A stretch of DNA of 64,000 bases from Ornithinimicrobium cryptoxanthini (GTDB taxonomy: Bacteria > Actinomycetota > Actinomycetes > Actinomycetales > Dermatophilaceae), in assembly GCF_023923205.1 (NCBI RefSeq), contig NZ_CP099490.1:2914001-2978000 (forward strand), read 5' to 3'. Position numbers and translations under genes: made by a program. The notes under the pieces were generated by a model. It saw only the letters and a program-made list of their open reading frames with translations. It had not been told where the DNA came from and did no database searches. How positions within the stretch are numbered: the stretch's first letter is position 1; each line of letters opens with the position of its first letter. This document shows positions 47,374-56,198 of this stretch, one piece after another.

Positions 47374-47742
47374 GTGGATGTCCGTGTGTTGCTGGTCGAC
47401 GACCAGCCGAGGTATATGCAGGCGCTGGCGTCCGTGGTGGGAGAGACGGTCGGTTTCACGGTCGTGGGGCAGGCTGGCACGGGCGAGGAGTGCCTGCGAC
47501 TGGCCCCGACGCTGCGCGCGGATCTGGTGCTCCTGGATGTGAACCTGCCCGGCCTGGACGGCGTGGAGGTGGCACGCCGGCTGCGGGGTGGCGACGCACC
47601 ACCCGTGGTGGTGCTGCTGTCGACGTATGACGAGGAAGCAGGCGAGCGCTTCGTCGTCGAGTCGGGGGCGAACGCCTACGTGACGAAGTCGGCCTTCGCA
47701 CCCGAGCTCCTGACTCGAATGTGGGCGCGGTGGTCAGCCTGA
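47374..47742 (+). CDS. stand-alone response-regulator receiver domain
   Basis: 122 residues consisting only of a CheY-like receiver. Acidic pocket D9-D10, phospho-acceptor D55 in LVLLDVNLPG, T/S in VVLLSTYD and conserved Lys in YVTKSA. No DNA-binding domain follows: the frame stops after MWARWSA. The GTG at 47374 is preceded by GGAGG at 10 nt. It is convergent with the degenerate kinase gene, with one base between stop codons. It probably acts in a phosphorelay or as a sink/partner for the nearby kinase. Confidence 0.88.
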   Translation: MDVRVLLVDDQPRYMQALASVVGETVGFTVVGQAGTGEECLRLAPTLRADLVLLDVNLPGLDGVEVARRLRGGDAPPVVVLLSTYDEEAGERFVVESGANAYVTKSAFAPELLTRMWARWSA

Positions 47743-47743
47743 C

Positions 47744-49816
47744 TCATCCCCCAGCTGGTTGACGAGCCAGGCGCACCCCGGTGGCCGCCCTCTCGGTCGC
47801 CGGGAGGGAGACCGTGACCACCGTGCGGTTCTCCGACGCGGTCAGGGCGATGGACCCTCCGGCCGCGTCAACCCGGTCTGTCAGGTGCCGGAGGTCGAGC
47901 TCAGGGAATCGGCCCTCCCCCGACACCTCAACCGACAGCTCGCCGTGCCACACCCCCAGGCGGACGCTGACCGGCTGACCGAGTTCGCCGGCAAGCTCGG
48001 CCACACAGAAGTACGCAGCTGCTTCAGTGCGCGCGTCGAGTCGTCGACCGGCATCCCCATCAGCCGCGAACAGCTGCCCCGAGGTGTCCGCACGGGCCAG
48101 GAGAGAGCGGAGCGCCGCGGGCAGTCCGGATCGGGCGAGCTGGGCCGGGAACACCCCCCGCGTGATCTCGCGCAGGGCCTCGAGTGCACTGGTCACGGAG
48201 GTCACCAGCGGTTCTAGCTGTGCGGGACCGAGCGGCACGTGGTCCGCGCTCTCGGGACGGGACAGCCGGCGGAGCCGCTCCGGCATGGCCTCCAGGTGTG
48301 GGATGACCTGACCGGCTATCGCCCGCTGGAGACGGCTTCGCTCGGCGTCACCGGCGTTGATCAATCGACGACGGGACTGCGCCAGCTCCTCGGTGCGCTC
48401 ACGAAGCTGCTCCACCTGGCCGGACAGCTCGGCCGTCAGCCGCGCGTTGCGGAAGGCCAAGCCGGCCTGGTCGGCAAGGTCGACCACCAGCCGATGCTCA
48501 CGCGCCCGCAGCGGGTGTCCGGGTGCCATGGCGACCGTCACACTGCCCAGTCGCAACCCGCCGTGCACGATGGGCACCTCGATCGTCGATCCGCCCGGGT
48601 TGTCCAGACCCTGCTGCGGCCACCGGGCGAACTGGTCCTGCCCGTGCTCCACGTCCAGTCGCACGACCGCGTGGTGTGCGTTGACAGCCTGCGCGGTGGC
48701 CTGCGCCATGGCGGGCAGCAGCCCCGCCGGGTCCGGGCGCTCACCGAGTCGGAGGCTGAAGCTCGCGAGTGCCTCATATGGGGCGGCGGCTTCACCGAAG
48801 GCCACCCGGTCAGCAGCCCGGAGCACTCTCCCGCGCAGCGGCTGGAACGCCGTGGCCACGACCGCGGTCGCCAGCAGTGAGAGCCAGAAACTGCCGGTGC
48901 CCCCGCTCACGACCGACCCCGCCAGCACCACGACGAGGACGTAGCCGGCAGCCGCCACCACGGTCGCCAGGGCAAGGACGAGAGCCCTGTTGATGATGAG
49001 GTCGATCTCCAGCAGACGGTGCCGCAGGACGGCGACGGCCACACAGATCGGGACAGCGATCTGGGCCAGCCGCAGCGGCAGACCCGCAATCCAGGTCCCT
49101 TCTTCACCCTGCAACCGCGGGACCACGAGAACGACGACGACGCCGACGGCCAGGAACGTCGCGGAGGAGGCGATCCACAGCAGCTGCCGTCGGGCGTCGT
49201 CCCGCGCGCGCCGCAGCCTGACCAGCAACGACACGGCGGAGGCAATGAGACCGGCAGCGACCAGCAGGTAGCCGACGGTGAGTAGGACAGTCGCTGTGGT
49301 GCCGCCCCCGTACTGCTGCCCGACGACGAACTCGGCTGGCGGGGTGAACAGTGACCCCAACGTGTGCAGCACCAGGCCCGCGACCGTGGCCCGGACGGCC
49401 CAGCGCCACCGCGGTGACAGGAGATGACCATCAGGGGCAATCAGGAACACCATGATGAGCGCCACGAACGCGGGCCAGCCCAGCAGCGGCGCCGCCCACG
49501 CGCTGAGGTGCGCCCAGCGCGGGCTCCCGGGGCCGTCTCCGTCCAGGACCCAGATGCTGTAGGCCTCACCGGCCATGGTCACCGAGAGCAGGCTGGCGAC
49601 GCTCAGCAGCCACCCGACCCGCTGTCTGGGGTCGTGCGACACGATGAGGGCCCCCATCAGCGCGCACCCGAGGCTGGCCAACGGGGTCAACGGCCAGCCG
49701 TGGTCCGCCCACGTGGCCTCGCTCAGCAGCGACCGGTGGGCCGCCGTGAACACCGTGTCGAGGACGATCGCCACCAGGGTGATGCCGACGACTGCCCAGG
49801 CCAGGCGGCGCCTCAC
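47744..49816 (-). CDS. degenerate (pseudo-)histidine kinase, membrane-bound
   Basis: 690 residues from the GTG at 49816, chosen because it overlaps the stop of the intact kinase (GTGA). About nine membrane helices fill residues 1-330, then a GAF-like domain (about 345-465) and a HisKA_3/HATPase-like tail. The dimerisation helix AERSRLQRAIAGQVIPHL has Ala at position 501 where the intact neighbour has His (AERRRLERDMHDGAQQHL). The ATP-binding N-box has Glu/Pro in place of Asn/His (CVAELAGELGQP), and the G1 box DDGVGFD is missing. It should not autophosphorylate; a sensory or allosteric partner of the intact kinase is likely. Confidence 0.85.
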   Translation of the reverse strand: MRRRLAWAVVGITLVAIVLDTVFTAAHRSLLSEATWADHGWPLTPLASLGCALMGALIVSHDPRQRVGWLLSVASLLSVTMAGEAYSIWVLDGDGPGSPRWAHLSAWAAPLLGWPAFVALIMVFLIAPDGHLLSPRWRWAVRATVAGLVLHTLGSLFTPPAEFVVGQQYGGGTTATVLLTVGYLLVAAGLIASAVSLLVRLRRARDDARRQLLWIASSATFLAVGVVVVLVVPRLQGEEGTWIAGLPLRLAQIAVPICVAVAVLRHRLLEIDLIINRALVLALATVVAAAGYVLVVVLAGSVVSGGTGSFWLSLLATAVVATAFQPLRGRVLRAADRVAFGEAAAPYEALASFSLRLGERPDPAGLLPAMAQATAQAVNAHHAVVRLDVEHGQDQFARWPQQGLDNPGGSTIEVPIVHGGLRLGSVTVAMAPGHPLRAREHRLVVDLADQAGLAFRNARLTAELSGQVEQLRERTEELAQSRRRLINAGDAERSRLQRAIAGQVIPHLEAMPERLRRLSRPESADHVPLGPAQLEPLVTSVTSALEALREITRGVFPAQLARSGLPAALRSLLARADTSGQLFAADGDAGRRLDARTEAAAYFCVAELAGELGQPVSVRLGVWHGELSVEVSGEGRFPELDLRHLTDRVDAAGGSIALTASENRTVVTVSLPATERAATGVRLARQPAGG

Positions 49817-51195
49817 GCTGGCACCACCGGGCGCAGGGCGGGCGCGGTCGGTGCCGGATCCAGGCACTCCTCACAGGGCACTCGTGCGGTCACGCTCGTC
49901 CCCCCACCGGGGCGCGAGGAGACGTCGACGGTTCCGCCGACCGCGCTGAGCCGGTCGGCCATGTTAAGGAGACCACCCGAGCCTGCCTCGGCGAGGAGCA
50001 GCTCGCTGTCGAACCCCACGCCGTCGTCGACCACGGTGAGCGACCAGTGGTGCTGGTCCTCCTGCACCACCTCCACGCTCACGTGGTCGGCACCAGAGTG
50101 CTTGGTGGCGTTCTGGACCGCCTCGAGTGCGCAGAAATACAGTGCTGCCTCCACCGGCGCCGGCAGGCGCCCCAGCGGGGCGGGGTGCACGGTGACGGGG
50201 GTGGGGCTGGCGGCGAGGGCGGAGCGCAGGGCGACCAGCAAGCCGGCCTCCTGCAGCAGCGTGGGGTAGATGCCACGGGACAACGAGCTGAGCGTCGCGA
50301 TGGTCTCCAGCGCCGCATCCGCCTGCGACGCCAGCAGCTGCGCCGCGCGTTGTGGGGAGCTTTCTGCAACTGCCTGGGCGAGGCGCAGGTTGACGGCCAG
50401 CGCGACCAGGTGCTGCTGGGCACCGTCGTGCATGTCCCGCTCCAGGCGCCGCCGCTCCGCGTCCTGCGTGTCGACCAACCGCTGCCGGGAGGCGCGCAGG
50501 TCGTCGGCATGACCCACCAGCTCATCGTGGCGGGCTTCGAGCTGGGCCTGGAGCGCTACCAGGCGCAGGACGAGACCAGCCTGCCCCACGAGCCCGGCGA
50601 ACAGCCGTTGCTCCACCGCAGTCAGCGCAAGTCCAGGACGCTCCTGCAACCGCAGCACCCCCAGGAGCTGACCGTCGTGCCTGACCTGCATGGACCGCCG
50701 TCCGGCCTCCTCGGCACCGGCCTGGCCCGTGAGCTGCACGGATGGCTGCCTGGTGTCGGTGCCGGCGTCGACCGGCCAGGTGCCGGCCAGGGTCAGCCGA
50801 CCGGCGACGACCAGCCAGACCTGCGCCCACTGCGCACCGGTCCCCTCCGCCAACAGCTTCGCCATCCGACCGGGCAGCCCATCTGTGGTGCCGCCCGTGG
50901 TGAGGTCCTCGGAGAACCGGCTCAGCACGTCATACGGTGTGGCGACGCTGTGGTGCCCGGCCCGGGCCACGCTCCGTTCGAGCGCTGCCTGCACGGGCGC
51001 GAACAGCAGCGCAACGACCACGGTGGCCAGCACCGACAGCAGCACGGACGGTGAGTCTGTGCTCCCGATGAGGACGCCGCCCGCCAGGACCACGACGACA
51101 TACACCCCGACGACGAGCCCGAGCAGCACCGCCATGACGGCCAGCCGCCCGACCCAGGGGTGGCGCAGGCGGGGTAGCACGCTGCGGGTCCGCAT
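49813..51195 (-). CDS. sensor histidine kinase (NarL-type, HisKA_3)
   Basis: 460 residues from the ATG at 51195. Two membrane helices (about 18-44 and 50-68) have almost no external loop, so input is probably intramembrane or through the GAF domain (about 85-215). HisKA_3 phospho-acceptor H256 is in ERDMHDGAQQHL. ATPase: N362 and H366 in QNATKHSG, DDGVGFD at 390-396 and GSGGLLNMADRL. The tail carries CEEC. Partner regulator: the LuxR-type gene 100 bp upstream. The stop overlaps the pseudokinase GTG by 4 bp, implying equimolar synthesis. Confidence 0.93.
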   Translation of the reverse strand: MRTRSVLPRLRHPWVGRLAVMAVLLGLVVGVYVVVVLAGGVLIGSTDSPSVLLSVLATVVVALLFAPVQAALERSVARAGHHSVATPYDVLSRFSEDLTTGGTTDGLPGRMAKLLAEGTGAQWAQVWLVVAGRLTLAGTWPVDAGTDTRQPSVQLTGQAGAEEAGRRSMQVRHDGQLLGVLRLQERPGLALTAVEQRLFAGLVGQAGLVLRLVALQAQLEARHDELVGHADDLRASRQRLVDTQDAERRRLERDMHDGAQQHLVALAVNLRLAQAVAESSPQRAAQLLASQADAALETIATLSSLSRGIYPTLLQEAGLLVALRSALAASPTPVTVHPAPLGRLPAPVEAALYFCALEAVQNATKHSGADHVSVEVVQEDQHHWSLTVVDDGVGFDSELLLAEAGSGGLLNMADRLSAVGGTVDVSSRPGGGTSVTARVPCEECLDPAPTAPALRPVVPA

Positions 51196-51295
51196 AAGGC
51201 AGTGTGCTCCTCTGCGCGCCCCACGGGAAGGGGGCCGTCCCGAGCCCGGACTCGCGGCTGCCCCCACTGCGTCGCTCAGCCTCCCGACAGCAGGC

Positions 51296-51964
51296 TCAAC
51301 GGCCCGTGCCGCTGGCCTCCAGGTAGGCCAGGACCGCGCTGACGCGACGGTTCACTGCACGTTCCTCGACGAGCCCAAGCTTCTGGAAGACGGCTCCGAT
51401 GTGCTTCTCCACGGCACGATCGCTCATGAACAGGACCTGGGCGATGGCAGCGTTGTTGCGGCCGGTGGCCATCTGCTCGAGGACCTCTCGCTCCCGGTCG
51501 GTCAGGCCGAGAAGCGGGGCGTCGGCGCCTCGGCGGGCGAGCAGCGCTTCCACCACCGATGGGTCCAGCACGGACCCGCCACTGGCGACCTGGTGCAGGG
51601 CCCGCGCCAGCTCGTCGAGGTCTGACACCCGTTCCTTGAGCAGGTAGCCCATGCCGGCCACACCGTCGGCGAGCAGCTCGAAGGCGTAGTCCTCCTCGAC
51701 ATACTGCGAGAGGACGACGACACCGGTGCCCGGATGCCGGGCGCGGATCTGCTTGGCCGCCTCGATCCCTTCCTTGGTGTTGGTGGGAGGCATCCGTATG
51801 TCGGTGAGCACCGCGTCAGGTGAGTGCAGCTCCACGGCACGCAGCAGGCTGGGCGCGTCACCGACGGCGGCCACGACCTCCAGTCCGTCAACCTGCGCCA
51901 GCAGTCCCGAGACCCCTTCCCGGACCAGGAAGTTGTCGTCGGCGAAGACGACCCGCAGCACCAT
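51296..51964 (-). CDS. LuxR/NarL-family response regulator
   Basis: 222 residues. Receiver: D9-D10, phospho-acceptor D55 in VLTDIRMPP, K110 in YLLKER. HTH: LTDREREVLEQMATGRNNAA, then RAVEKHIGAVFQKLGL at about 153-200. It is first in the operon with the kinase and pseudokinase, and divergent from the MDR-ABC operon over 180 bp, which makes that operon its likely target. The ATG follows TACAGT by 7 nt, a leaderless arrangement. Confidence 0.95.
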   Translation of the reverse strand: MVLRVVFADDNFLVREGVSGLLAQVDGLEVVAAVGDAPSLLRAVELHSPDAVLTDIRMPPTNTKEGIEAAKQIRARHPGTGVVVLSQYVEEDYAFELLADGVAGMGYLLKERVSDLDELARALHQVASGGSVLDPSVVEALLARRGADAPLLGLTDREREVLEQMATGRNNAAIAQVLFMSDRAVEKHIGAVFQKLGLVEERAVNRRVSAVLAYLEASGTGR

Positions 51965-51971
51965 GCCAACG

Positions 51972-51977
51972 ACTGTA
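51972..51977 (-). promoter_or_regulatory. leaderless -10 box of the response-regulator operon
   Basis: TACAGT on the minus strand, 7 nt, then the ATG at 51964. The remaining part of the 180-bp divergent interval would hold any regulator-binding sites; I see no clear inverted repeat there. Confidence 0.45.
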
Positions 51978-52144
51978 GGCCACAGTGACCGCCGGCCGTG
52001 GGGTCACCCGCCCGCGCACGGGGGGCTGGCCCACCGGGTCGTGCTGCCTGCCCCATCGTGTCGCAGCACCGCAGTTCGTAGCGTCAAACACGACAAGCCA
52101 ACCGCGCGCACCAAGGCACGCGTCGACCACGACAGGACGTCACC

Positions 52145-53182
52145 ATGGCACACACCGCACGCACACCCTCGACCGTGTCACCGCACGGTGACACGGCCCC
52201 GGTGATGAACGCCATCGTTCACACCCGCTACGGGACCGACCCCTCGCAGGTCCTCAAGCTCGCCACGGTGAGCCGGCCGGCACCCGCCGATGACGAGGTG
52301 CTGATCCGCGTCCGCGCTGCCAGCGTCGACCGCGGCACCTGGCACATCATGGCCGGAGTCCCCTACCCCATCCGCCTCGCCGGGTTCGGACTGCGCGCGC
52401 CCAAGCACCTCAACCCCGGCCGCAGCCTCGCGGGCACCGTCGCGGCCGTGGGGCGGGCCGTCAGCACGTTCACCCCGGGGGACGAGGTGTTCGGCACGTG
52501 TGACGGATCGTTCGCCGAATACGTGTGCGCCAAGCCGGCCAAGCTCGCGCTCCAACCGCCCGGTGTCTCCTTCTCCGAGGCCGCGGCGGTCCCCGTCTCC
52601 GGCGTCACCGCGCTGCAGGCCGTGCGCGACCACGGGCGGGTTCACACCGGCCAGCACGTCCTGGTCATCGGTGCCTCCGGCGGAGTGGGCGGGTTCGCCG
52701 TCCAGATCGCCAAGGCCTACGGGGCCACAGTCACCGGCGTGGGCAGCTCAGCCAAGCTCGACCACGTCACCGCCCTGGGTGCCGACCACGTCATCGACTA
52801 CACGACGACCGACTTCGCCAGTGGTGAGCAGCGCTACGACGTGATCCTCGACATCGGCGGCAACCGGACGCTCACCCACCTACGGCGCGCGCTGGCCGCA
52901 CGCGGAGTGCTGGTCCTCGTCGGAGGCGAGACGGACGAACGCTGGCTCGGCGGCATGGGCCGCACGGTGCGCGCCCTGATGCTCTCCCCGTTCCTGGGTC
53001 AGCAGCTCGGGTCGTTCATCGCCTCGGAGAACGCCGAGGACCTCGAGGTGCTCGCGGGGATGCTCCAGACCGGCCAGGTGAGGCCCGCCATTGACCGGAC
53101 GTACCCGCTCGCCGAGGTCGACGCCGCCATCACCCACCTGGCTGACGGCGCAGCACGCGGCAAGACCGTCGTCGCGTTCTGA
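52145..53182 (+). CDS. MDR-family NAD(P)-dependent oxidoreductase (quinone-oxidoreductase-like)
   Basis: 345 residues from the ATG at 52145, or 325 from the ATG at 52205 (MNAIVHTRYG), which is the usual family start. GroES-like N-domain with DEVLIRVRAASVDRGTWH; the NADPH-binding VLVIGASGGVGGFAVQIA has the AXXGXXG pattern of zinc-independent quinone reductases. No structural-zinc cysteines are seen. It reduces quinones or enals, perhaps for detoxification. First gene of the rightward operon, 46 bp before the ABC ATPase gene. Confidence 0.88.
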   Translation: MAHTARTPSTVSPHGDTAPVMNAIVHTRYGTDPSQVLKLATVSRPAPADDEVLIRVRAASVDRGTWHIMAGVPYPIRLAGFGLRAPKHLNPGRSLAGTVAAVGRAVSTFTPGDEVFGTCDGSFAEYVCAKPAKLALQPPGVSFSEAAAVPVSGVTALQAVRDHGRVHTGQHVLVIGASGGVGGFAVQIAKAYGATVTGVGSSAKLDHVTALGADHVIDYTTTDFASGEQRYDVILDIGGNRTLTHLRRALAARGVLVLVGGETDERWLGGMGRTVRALMLSPFLGQQLGSFIASENAEDLEVLAGMLQTGQVRPAIDRTYPLAEVDAAITHLADGAARGKTVVAF

Positions 53183-53228
53183 CCCCCCACCAAAACATCG
53201 CCTCACCCACCCAAGAAAGGTCGGCTCC

Positions 53229-54128
53229 ATGATCGTCATCGAGCAGCTCACCAAGAAGTACGGCACCACCATCGCCGTCGACGACGTCAGCTTCACCGCC
53301 GCCGCAGGACGGGTGACCGGCTTCCTCGGGCCCAACGGCGCCGGGAAGTCCACCACCATGCGGGTGCTGGTCGGGCTCACCCCCGCCACCACCGGCACCG
53401 CCACCGTGCACGGGCGCCGGTTCGTGGACTTGCCGAACCCTGGCCTCGAGGTCGGCGTGCTCCTCGACGCTTCAGCCCAGCACGCCGGCCGCACCGGACG
53501 GGAGACGCTCGGCGTCGCCGCACAGTTCATGGGCCTGCACCGGCGACGGGTGGAGGAGATGCTCAACCTGGTCAGCCTCACGCCCACCGAAGCGGACCGG
53601 CGCGTCCGCGACTACTCCCTCGGCATGCGCCAGCGGCTCGGCATCGCCGCAGCACTCATCGGTGACCCGCAGGTGCTCATCCTCGATGAGCCCGCCAACG
53701 GGCTGGACCCGGCCGGCATCCGCTGGATGCGCGACCTGCTGCGCGGCTACGCCGACCGCGGCGGCACCGTCCTGCTCTCCTCCCACCTGCTCCACGAGAT
53801 CGAGGTCATCGCCGACGACATCGTCATGATCGGCCACGGCCGGATCGTCTCCCAGGGCGCCAAGTCAAAACTGCTGCACGCGGCCGGCACGCTCGTGCGG
53901 GCTAGCGACCTCCCCGCCCTGGAGCGGGCCCTGACGGCGTGGGGACTGACGGCAAGCCCGTCGCGAGACGGCGCCCTGCACACCGACGCCGACGCCACCC
54001 TCGTGGGCCACGTCGCGCACCAGGCGGGGGTCGCTCTCAGCGAGCTCCGAGCCGCCGACAGCGCCGGCCTCGAGGACATGTTCCTCGAGCTCACCTCCAC
54101 CACCCAGCGAGAAGGAGTGCTGGCATGA
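53229..54128 (+). CDS. ABC transporter ATPase (drug-export DrrA type)
   Basis: 299 residues from the ATG at 53229, with AAGAAAGG 8 nt upstream. Walker A GPNGAGKST, Q-loop replaced by LLDASAQH as usual in this group, signature YSLGMRQRLGIAAALIGDP, Walker B VLILDEPANGLD and H-loop SSHLLHE. Residues 215-299 form the regulatory C-terminal region of DrrA/NatA-type exporters. It overlaps the permease gene by 4 bp (ATGA). Confidence 0.94.
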   Translation: MIVIEQLTKKYGTTIAVDDVSFTAAAGRVTGFLGPNGAGKSTTMRVLVGLTPATTGTATVHGRRFVDLPNPGLEVGVLLDASAQHAGRTGRETLGVAAQFMGLHRRRVEEMLNLVSLTPTEADRRVRDYSLGMRQRLGIAAALIGDPQVLILDEPANGLDPAGIRWMRDLLRGYADRGGTVLLSSHLLHEIEVIADDIVMIGHGRIVSQGAKSKLLHAAGTLVRASDLPALERALTAWGLTASPSRDGALHTDADATLVGHVAHQAGVALSELRAADSAGLEDMFLELTSTTQREGVLA

Positions 54129-54928
54129 GTGCCATCCCAGCCGACATCGTCCACACCCCCCACGTCGCGATCCCCCGGATCCCCCTCACCAGGGTCGCGG
54201 CCGTCGAGCTCCGCAAGATGTTCGACACCCGCTCCGGTTTCTGGCTGATCGCCAGCATCGCCATCTCCGCAGTCCTGGCGACGATCGGCGTCATCGTCTT
54301 CGCGCCGGAGGACCAGCTCACCTACTCCACGTTCGCCACCGCGATCCGCTTCCCCGTGGTGGTCATCCTGCCCCTCATCGCGATCCTCGCCGTCACCGGT
54401 GAGTGGACCCAACGCACCGGCCTCACGACCTTCACCCTCGTGCCGCACCGGGGCAGGATCATCGCCGCCAAGGCGACCGCCTCCGTGGTCATCGCCATCG
54501 CAGCGATGGTCGTGACCTTCGCCGTGGGCGCGCTCGGCAACCTGGTGGCCGGCGCCGTGACGGGCGCGCCCATGGTCTGGGACGTGACGACCACCCAGGT
54601 CCTGTACTACGTCCTCGGCATGATCCTCAGTCTCCTGGTGGGCTTCATGCTCGGAGTGCTCATCCGCTCCTCCACCGGCGCGCTCGTCGCCTACTTCGCC
54701 TACACCTTCCTGGTGCCGACGCTGTTCGGCCTGCTGGCGACCTACCAACAGTGGTTCCACGACCTGCAGCCCTGGATCGACATGCAGTTCGCGCAGAGCG
54801 GCCTGTTCATCTTCGAACGGTCCCTGACCGGCGAGCAGTGGGCCCAGATCGGCGTCAGCAGCACACTCTGGCTCCTCATCCCCCTGCTCCTCGGACTGCG
54901 GTTCGTCATGCGAGCCGAGGTCAAGTAG
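54125..54928 (+). CDS. ABC-2-type permease
   Basis: 267 residues with six predicted membrane helices (about 40, 75, 115, 155, 180 and 240). The N-terminal cytosolic stretch VAAVELRKMFDTRSGFWL is typical of ABC-2 permeases paired with DrrA-like ATPases. Together with the ATPase it should form an exporter of drug, lipid or peptide; the substrate is unknown. Translation is coupled to the ATPase gene. Confidence 0.88.
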   Translation: MSAIPADIVHTPHVAIPRIPLTRVAAVELRKMFDTRSGFWLIASIAISAVLATIGVIVFAPEDQLTYSTFATAIRFPVVVILPLIAILAVTGEWTQRTGLTTFTLVPHRGRIIAAKATASVVIAIAAMVVTFAVGALGNLVAGAVTGAPMVWDVTTTQVLYYVLGMILSLLVGFMLGVLIRSSTGALVAYFAYTFLVPTLFGLLATYQQWFHDLQPWIDMQFAQSGLFIFERSLTGEQWAQIGVSSTLWLLIPLLLGLRFVMRAEVK

Positions 54929-54998
54929 CCGCCACAACCTCCGAGTCCCCTACTGGCTTTATCACTCAGACAGCACATTCCAAACGAAGGAGCACATC

Positions 54999-55706
54999 AT
55001 GGATTCTCAGAAGCGCCTCGCCCGCACCGCGGGGTTGTACTACCTGGTGGTCGCCGTCCTCGGCGCCTTTGCGCACGTGGTCCGGGCTCTGGTCTACGTG
55101 CCGGGCGACGCCGCGGCCTCGGCGGAGAACATCGTGGCCAAAGCCTCTCTGGTCAACTACAGCTTTGTCGCCGACCTCGTGCAGGCAACGTTCCTCGTGT
55201 TCGTCGTCATGACGCTCTACCGGCTGTTGCACCACGCGGGCAAGAACGTGGCCCGCGCGATGGTCATCTTCGTCGTCATCGCGGTCGCCCTCATCTGCCT
55301 CAACATGGTCCACCAGCTCGGCGCGCTCCTGGTCGCCACCGACTCCGCATACGCCGCGGCGTTCGACTCCCAGGGCTCGGAGGCACTGGTGCTGCTGATG
55401 CTTGACCTGCAGCACTACGGCTACCTCATCGCACAGATTTTCTTCGGGCTGTGGCTGTTCCCGCTCGGGCTTCTCGCTATCCGTTCCGGGATGTTCCCCC
55501 GCCTGCTGGGCCAGCTCCTCATGGTCGCCTCAGTCGGCTACCTCCTCGACGTGGCGCTGCAGTTCCTCGCCCCCGAGTTCGCCGATGCAGTCAACCCGGC
55601 GCTGGTCACCCTGTTCGTGGTCGCCGAGGGCGCGCTGCTTGTCTACCTGCTGGTCCGAGGCGTGCGAACTATGCGTCCCGCCGAACAACTCATCGCCGCG
55701 GCCTGA
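54999..55706 (+). CDS. DUF4386 membrane protein
   Basis: 235 residues with six or seven helices. The DUF4386 pattern is visible: RLARTAGLYYLVVAVLGAFA near the N-terminus, then LLFVVMTLYRLLH-like (VFVVMTLYRLLHHAGKN) and YGYLIAQIFFGLWLFPLGLL toward the C-terminus. No biochemical role is known. GAAGGAG lies 10 nt upstream of the ATG. Same direction as the ABC genes. Confidence 0.85.
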   Translation: MDSQKRLARTAGLYYLVVAVLGAFAHVVRALVYVPGDAAASAENIVAKASLVNYSFVADLVQATFLVFVVMTLYRLLHHAGKNVARAMVIFVVIAVALICLNMVHQLGALLVATDSAYAAAFDSQGSEALVLLMLDLQHYGYLIAQIFFGLWLFPLGLLAIRSGMFPRLLGQLLMVASVGYLLDVALQFLAPEFADAVNPALVTLFVVAEGALLVYLLVRGVRTMRPAEQLIAAA

Positions 55707-55721
55707 AGTCAGGAACCCATC

Positions 55722-56198
55722 ATGCTCACCACAACGAAGCCACAACGCATCCACGACCAATCCCTGCGACCCAGAGTGGCTGTCGTGTTGGCGGCCGGCC
55801 TCCTGGTCGTGACGGCATTCCAAGTCGCCCTCACGTTCGGTGCACCGTTCGGCGCTGCTGCCCTGGGAGGCACGAACCCCGGGCAACTCCCCGACAGCTT
55901 CCGGCTCGTGACCGGGTTCTCCACTCTTGTGTGGCTCTTCGCCACGCTGCTTGTGCTGGCTCGTGGAGGGCGTGCCCTCGTTCCCTTGCCGGAACGTGTC
56001 TTCCGGGTGGGCACCTGGGTGCTGGTGGGCCTCCTGGGCCTGGGGGCGCTGATGAACTTCGCCTCATCCAGCCCCTGGGAACGCTTCGGCTGGGGACCCT
56101 TCACCCTCGTCATGTTCACCCTCTGCCTTGTCCTCGCGCGAAGTGGCTTGCCCGGTCACCCGACCCGGCAAGCCGGGCCGCCGCGACGGGAGTCATGA
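55722..56198 (+). CDS. four-TM hypothetical membrane protein
   Basis: 158 residues, four predicted helices (AVVLAAGLLVVTAFQVAL; STLVWLFATLLVLARG; WVLVGLLGLGALMNFA; FTLVMFTLCLVLARSG). I do not recognise a named family. It is 15 bp after the DUF4386 gene and overlaps the flavoprotein gene by 4 bp (ATGA), so it belongs to the operon. Confidence 0.72.
   Translation: MLTTTKPQRIHDQSLRPRVAVVLAAGLLVVTAFQVALTFGAPFGAAALGGTNPGQLPDSFRLVTGFSTLVWLFATLLVLARGGRALVPLPERVFRVGTWVLVGLLGLGALMNFASSSPWERFGWGPFTLVMFTLCLVLARSGLPGHPTRQAGPPRRES

Noticed and set aside
47744..49816. Frameshift explaining the degenerate kinase
   Set aside because: The frame is continuous with normal codon bias to the end, and the changed residues are spread through the domain; it is a divergent protein and not a broken gene.
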